A DNA stretch of 7,065 bases from CAYMEV01 sp964389675 [NCBI: uncultured Candidatus Sumerlaeota bacterium] (GTDB lineage: Bacteria; CAYMEV01), in assembly GCA_964389675.1 (NCBI GenBank), contig CAYMEV010000047.1, positions 1-7,065 on the forward strand, written 5' to 3'. Positions 4,785 to 7,065 of the stretch are shown here, one piece after another. Positions within the stretch are counted from its first letter, which is position 1; each line of letters starts with the position of its first letter. A program made the position numbers and the translations under genes. The notes below the pieces were generated by a model that saw only the letters and a program-made list of their open reading frames with translations, did not search any database and had not been told where the DNA came from.

Positions 4785-4922
4785 ATTTCACTTAAGCATC
4801 AGCGCTTTTAAGCTTATTTATTTTTTGCTTCAATTTCAAGTATTTTCTGGTAAAAAAAGGAAATGACATTTATCCCATTATAATTTATCAGCCGGCCTTT
4901 ATTCTGAGACTGATTGCAGCTT
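4741..4922 (-). repeat. Diverged direct repeat, copy B (recombinase leader and first codons)
   Basis: The counterpart of 4072-4275, same orientation, about 20 bases shorter. Its distal end on the minus strand, AAGCTGCAATCAG, begins right after a hairpin overlapping the adenosine deaminase stop codon. The A copy likewise begins right after a palindrome. Including this repeat, the stretch 4610-4943 has no intact gene. Confidence 0.68.
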
Positions 4923-4951
4923 CAGAATATACTGGTATAGTGGCTATTCTG
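4923..4951 (-). other. Hairpin across the adenosine deaminase stop codon
   Basis: Perfect arms CAGAATA (4923-4929) and TATTCTG (4945-4951) enclose 15 bases, and the TAG stop lies in one arm. There is no T-run, so a classic terminator is doubtful. The next unit starts within two bases with AAGCTGCAATCAG, similar to other unit starts, so it may be a short or decayed attC-like site. Confidence 0.4.
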
Positions 4952-5951
4952 CATATGCATTTTTTAGGCCAGCTAATTCTTCTCTAAATTGTGTTTTTAA
5001 TATTGCTTTCTCCTCTTCATTAAGCCACAATGTGTCAATGGAATTAATTAATATTTCCTGAACATCCTGTTCAGAAAAATGAAATATATCCTCTAATGAT
5101 TGATATTCTTCAGCCAATGAGTTATTGAACATTTTCGGGTCATCAGTATTTATTGAAACAGGAATTCCCATATCTATAAAGGTTTTTACCGGATGGTCTT
5201 TCAAGTCTGAGATTGCTTTTGTCCTTAAATTTGATAATATACAGACTTCAACAGGTATTTTATTGTCTGAGAGATACTTTAATAATGCTTTGTCTTCCGT
5301 TGCTTTTGTCCCATGTCCAATCCTGTCAGCCTTAAGATCCTTCAAAGCGCTCCAGATGCTTTTGGTGCCGGCAGCTTCACCGGCATGAGCAGTAGTTCTA
5401 AATCCATACTTCCTTGCTTGTTCAAAAACATCAATGAAAAGCTCAGGCGGGAATTCTCTTTCAGACCCACCTATCCCAATTCCAATGATACCTGATTCCT
5501 TTACTTCATTAATCTCATTAAGAGTCTGCATTTCATTATCTGCTCCGTAGTCCCTGACCAGATCAACAATTAGATTGATTTTGATTTTGTTCTGATTTTT
5601 GATCTCATCTGTTATGGTTTCAACAATTCTTTGAGTCTTCAGCCTTTTCTTAAATAAAGAGGGAGAAATAAAAATCTCAGCATATTTTACATTTTGGCTG
5701 ATTAGATCCTGAAGAATAGAAGCAGTCAATAATGAGAAATCGTCATATTCTCGAATAAATCTATTTTTCCAGGACCATGTTTCTATGAATTGATCGAAAT
5801 TTCTGTAGACAAACCTGTCTTTTAGCTGACCTATATTAGAAACAGACTGGTCTCCTCCATATTTTTGAATTAATTGCCATACAGTTCCGAGAGGAATAGC
5901 GCCTTCTAAATGTAAATGATTCTCAACCTTAGGAAATTTCTTGTATTTCAT
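4944..5951 (-). CDS. Adenosine deaminase family protein
   Basis: A 335-residue cytosolic metal-dependent hydrolase, full length for the adenosine deaminase family. It should convert adenosine (or deoxyadenosine) to inosine plus ammonia in purine salvage. Zinc ligands are visible: HLH at 12-14, His189 in TAHAGE with the catalytic Glu192, and Asp270 with Asp271 in SINTDDP. RIGHGT (210-215) gives the conserved His213. The SNLRT segment (240-244) resembles adenosine rather than adenine deaminases, which read SNxKL. Close relatives deaminate aminodeoxyfutalosine or adenosyl-homocysteine-like compounds, so the substrate is not certain. Residue 11 is Asn where Leu is usual before HxH. The ribosome binding site is weak (AAGG, 8 bases upstream). 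It lies 141 bases after arsM on the same strand, and its stop lies in a hairpin that borders repeat B. Confidence 0.88.
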   Translation of the reverse strand: MKYKKFPKVENHLHLEGAIPLGTVWQLIQKYGGDQSVSNIGQLKDRFVYRNFDQFIETWSWKNRFIREYDDFSLLTASILQDLISQNVKYAEIFISPSLFKKRLKTQRIVETITDEIKNQNKIKINLIVDLVRDYGADNEMQTLNEINEVKESGIIGIGIGGSEREFPPELFIDVFEQARKYGFRTTAHAGEAAGTKSIWSALKDLKADRIGHGTKATEDKALLKYLSDNKIPVEVCILSNLRTKAISDLKDHPVKTFIDMGIPVSINTDDPKMFNNSLAEEYQSLEDIFHFSEQDVQEILINSIDTLWLNEEEKAILKTQFREELAGLKNAYAE

Positions 5952-6092
5952 TATATTGCCTTAATCTGTTAGAATTTTTCTGAAAATTCCATCTCTACAA
6001 AGTTAGCAGAAGGCCATTCCGGGTGTCATACTTAAACTCGTACCGCCTTCTTATCCGCATAAATGCACATGGTACTCAAGTCATCCATAATA
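5952..6092 (-). other. Intergenic region between arsM and the deaminase, with two dyads
   Basis: A near-palindrome CATCC...GGATG (6082-6103) spans the arsM stop codon. A looser dyad lies beside it, with GTACC/GGTAC and flanking ACTTgA/TTAAGT arms between about 6028 and 6080 on the minus strand. Neither has a T-run. They may weaken read-through, or be another decayed recombination site, but no clear RYYYAAC/GTTRRRY pair is seen. No separate gene is visible. Confidence 0.35.
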
Positions 6093-6845
6093 TTATTTGG
6101 ATGCTTCAATCTTTATACTTTCAAGATTGATACCATTATATTGTCTTTCGCTAATATCTTTATCTTCTGATAATATTTTTACATTTAATCCGACACTCTT
6201 CATGATATTAATGTATTTATCCTTCAGCAAAGCTCCGCCGACACACCCGGCAATTAATTCAGGATCATTTTTTTGATCAGAAGTTAATTCTTCTAATAAA
6301 ACAATATCTGAAATGAACATTTTCCCATCAGTCTTTAAGACCCTATATGCTTCCTTAAAAACATTCTTCTTATCAGTTGCAAGATTAATTACGCAATTAC
6401 TGATAATAACATCGATAGAATTATCATCTATTGGCAATTTTTCAATATCTCCCAGCCTGAATTCAACATTTCCATACTTGTATTTTGTAGCATTTTCCTG
6501 AGCCTTATTTATCATTTCCTCAGTCATATCAACACCGATGACTTTTCCTTTTTCCCCGGCTTTCTTTGCTGCAAGAAATATATCAAAGCCGGCTCCACTC
6601 CCCAGATCTAAGACAGTGTCACCCTCCTTTATGCTGGATATGGCAACGGGGTTGCCACACCCAAGACCAAGATTTGCTTCAGGAACTGTGCTGATCTCTT
6701 CATCAGAGTAGCCTATACTGCGGGAGATATCCTCGCTTGTATTTATCGACCCGCAGCAGCATGATGAATTATTGCAGCAGGAGCTGTTCTTTGCAATATT
6801 TGCATACTGTTCTTTTATAATGTCCTTAATTTTTTTGTTTGCCAT
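6093..6845 (-). CDS. arsM: Arsenite S-adenosylmethionine methyltransferase
   Basis: A 250-residue cytosolic class I methyltransferase that adds methyl groups from S-adenosylmethionine to trivalent arsenic, a detoxification step. The SAM-binding motif is [11 protein letters not shown] (78-88), with the acidic GVDMTEEM strand end at 104-111. Cys63 (LGCGNP), Cys151 (SNCVINL) and Cys201 (AGCVGG) match the three arsenic-binding cysteines known in ArsM, and the N-terminus adds a cysteine-rich stretch (23-24 and 29-31) also seen in family members. The family's usual C-terminal extension is short here. The ribosome binding site GAGGAG lies 7 bases before the ATG. No arsR, arsB or arsC is in the window, so it appears to work as a stand-alone arsenic gene. 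Confidence 0.9.
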   Translation of the reverse strand: MANKKIKDIIKEQYANIAKNSSCCNNSSCCCGSINTSEDISRSIGYSDEEISTVPEANLGLGCGNPVAISSIKEGDTVLDLGSGAGFDIFLAAKKAGEKGKVIGVDMTEEMINKAQENATKYKYGNVEFRLGDIEKLPIDDNSIDVIISNCVINLATDKKNVFKEAYRVLKTDGKMFISDIVLLEELTSDQKNDPELIAGCVGGALLKDKYINIMKSVGLNVKILSEDKDISERQYNGINLESIKIEASK

Positions 6846-6864
6846 TCTAATACTCCTCTTTTTT

Positions 6865-6893
6865 ATAATATATATAATTTAATGATCGGTAAA
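6865..6893 (-). promoter_or_regulatory. Possible arsM promoter
   Basis: On the minus strand TTTACC (6893-6888) and TATTAT (6870-6865) are 17 bases apart in an AT-rich run just upstream of the arsM ribosome binding site. This gives a 4-of-6 and a 5-of-6 match to sigma70 elements and a leader of about 13 bases. The same TTATATATATTATA run would serve as an archaeal TATA box if the host were archaeal. A dyad GATCGGT/ACCGGTC overlaps the upstream element and could be an operator. Confidence 0.28.
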
Positions 6894-6912
6894 ACTTGCA
6901 AACCGGTCATTT

Positions 6913-6936
6913 CGCATACAGTTCCGCAGGTATGCG
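6913..6936. repeat. Inverted repeat CGCATAC / GTATGCG upstream of arsM
   Basis: Perfect 7-base arms (6913-6919 and 6930-6936) with a 10-base loop, in the 166 bases between the arsM start and the insertion-sequence-like end. No T-run follows. It could be a regulator site or a weak terminator for a gene off the window. No coding frame is supported here. Confidence 0.35.
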
Positions 6937-7011
6937 TAGCTCATCTGCTTCTGGAGAAGGCTGTCTTTTTTGATTATGTACGTCCGTTATTCTTAATTTA
7001 TCTATTATTCG

Positions 7012-7065
7012 TGTACCGGCCCCAATTAATTGGACACTAATTAAGCATATACACCTAAGCAGCTT
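7012..7065 (+). mobile_element. Probable end of an IS3-family insertion sequence (partial)
   Basis: From 7012 the sequence reads TGTACCGGCCCCAATTAATT, continuing GGACACTAATTAAG. This has the TG start, the C-rich run and the TTGGACAC segment typical of terminal repeats of IS3-family elements. The palindrome CCAATTAATTGG (7022-7033) is part of it. The partner end and the transposase lie outside the window, so the call rests on resemblance of one terminus from memory. Confidence 0.42.

Noticed and set aside
5125-5495. Plus-strand frames inside the deaminase gene
   Set aside because: They lie opposite a full-length enzyme with all metal ligands and have no supporting features.

Overview
This 7,065-base, AT-rich window is an accessory region. 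Every gene I can support lies on the minus strand, so the natural reading direction is from high to low coordinates. The host cannot be fixed from the sequence. The genes have good Shine-Dalgarno sequences, and some have possible sigma70-like promoters, which fits bacteria. The recombinase remnant ends in a Xer-like 'LDKIxSP' tail, and AT-rich archaea with strong ribosome binding sites are not excluded. I see no rRNA, tRNA or CRISPR.

Layout in the direction of transcription. At the right edge (7012-7065) is what looks like one end of an IS3-type insertion sequence. Next come an arsenite S-adenosylmethionine methyltransferase (arsM, 6093-6845) and an adenosine-deaminase-family gene (4944-5951). 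Between 4072 and 4922 are two diverged direct copies (A and B) of a block of about 180-200 bp. Each holds the leader and first codons of a tyrosine recombinase gene. Between the copies sits a 67-residue two-helix membrane protein (4406-4609) followed by an attC-like palindrome. The recombinase itself (3707-4132) survives only as a 141-codon reading frame. It has internal deletions, an altered catalytic residue and a C-terminal frameshift. After it come an asparagine-synthetase-like gene without the glutaminase cysteine (1766-3496), two GNAT acetyltransferases (960-1520 and 293-793), and the first three codons of another gene at the left edge.

The unifying pattern is an integron-like gene cassette array. 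GNAT2 and GNAT1 are each followed directly by an imperfect palindrome opening with an RYYYAAC-like core (ATCTAAC, GCCTAAC) and closing at a GTT- or ATT-like core. The two palindromes share 16 of 18 bases at the opening end. The next unit begins with one of a few starts: TTATCGGTAAGATTT occurs twice, TTAG(A/C)TGCAATTA twice, and a weaker relative follows the deaminase. By this reading the membrane protein, recombinase remnant, asparagine-synthetase homologue and both acetyltransferases are cassettes, or former cassettes. No intact integrase is in view, so the array resembles a CALIN (attC cluster lacking an integrase). The palindromes and repeats are seen directly. Their function as attC sites is inference.

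The cargo are mostly stand-alone enzymes that modify small molecules (acetyl transfer, amide formation, deamination, arsenic methylation). They form no single evident pathway, as is usual for cassette arrays.
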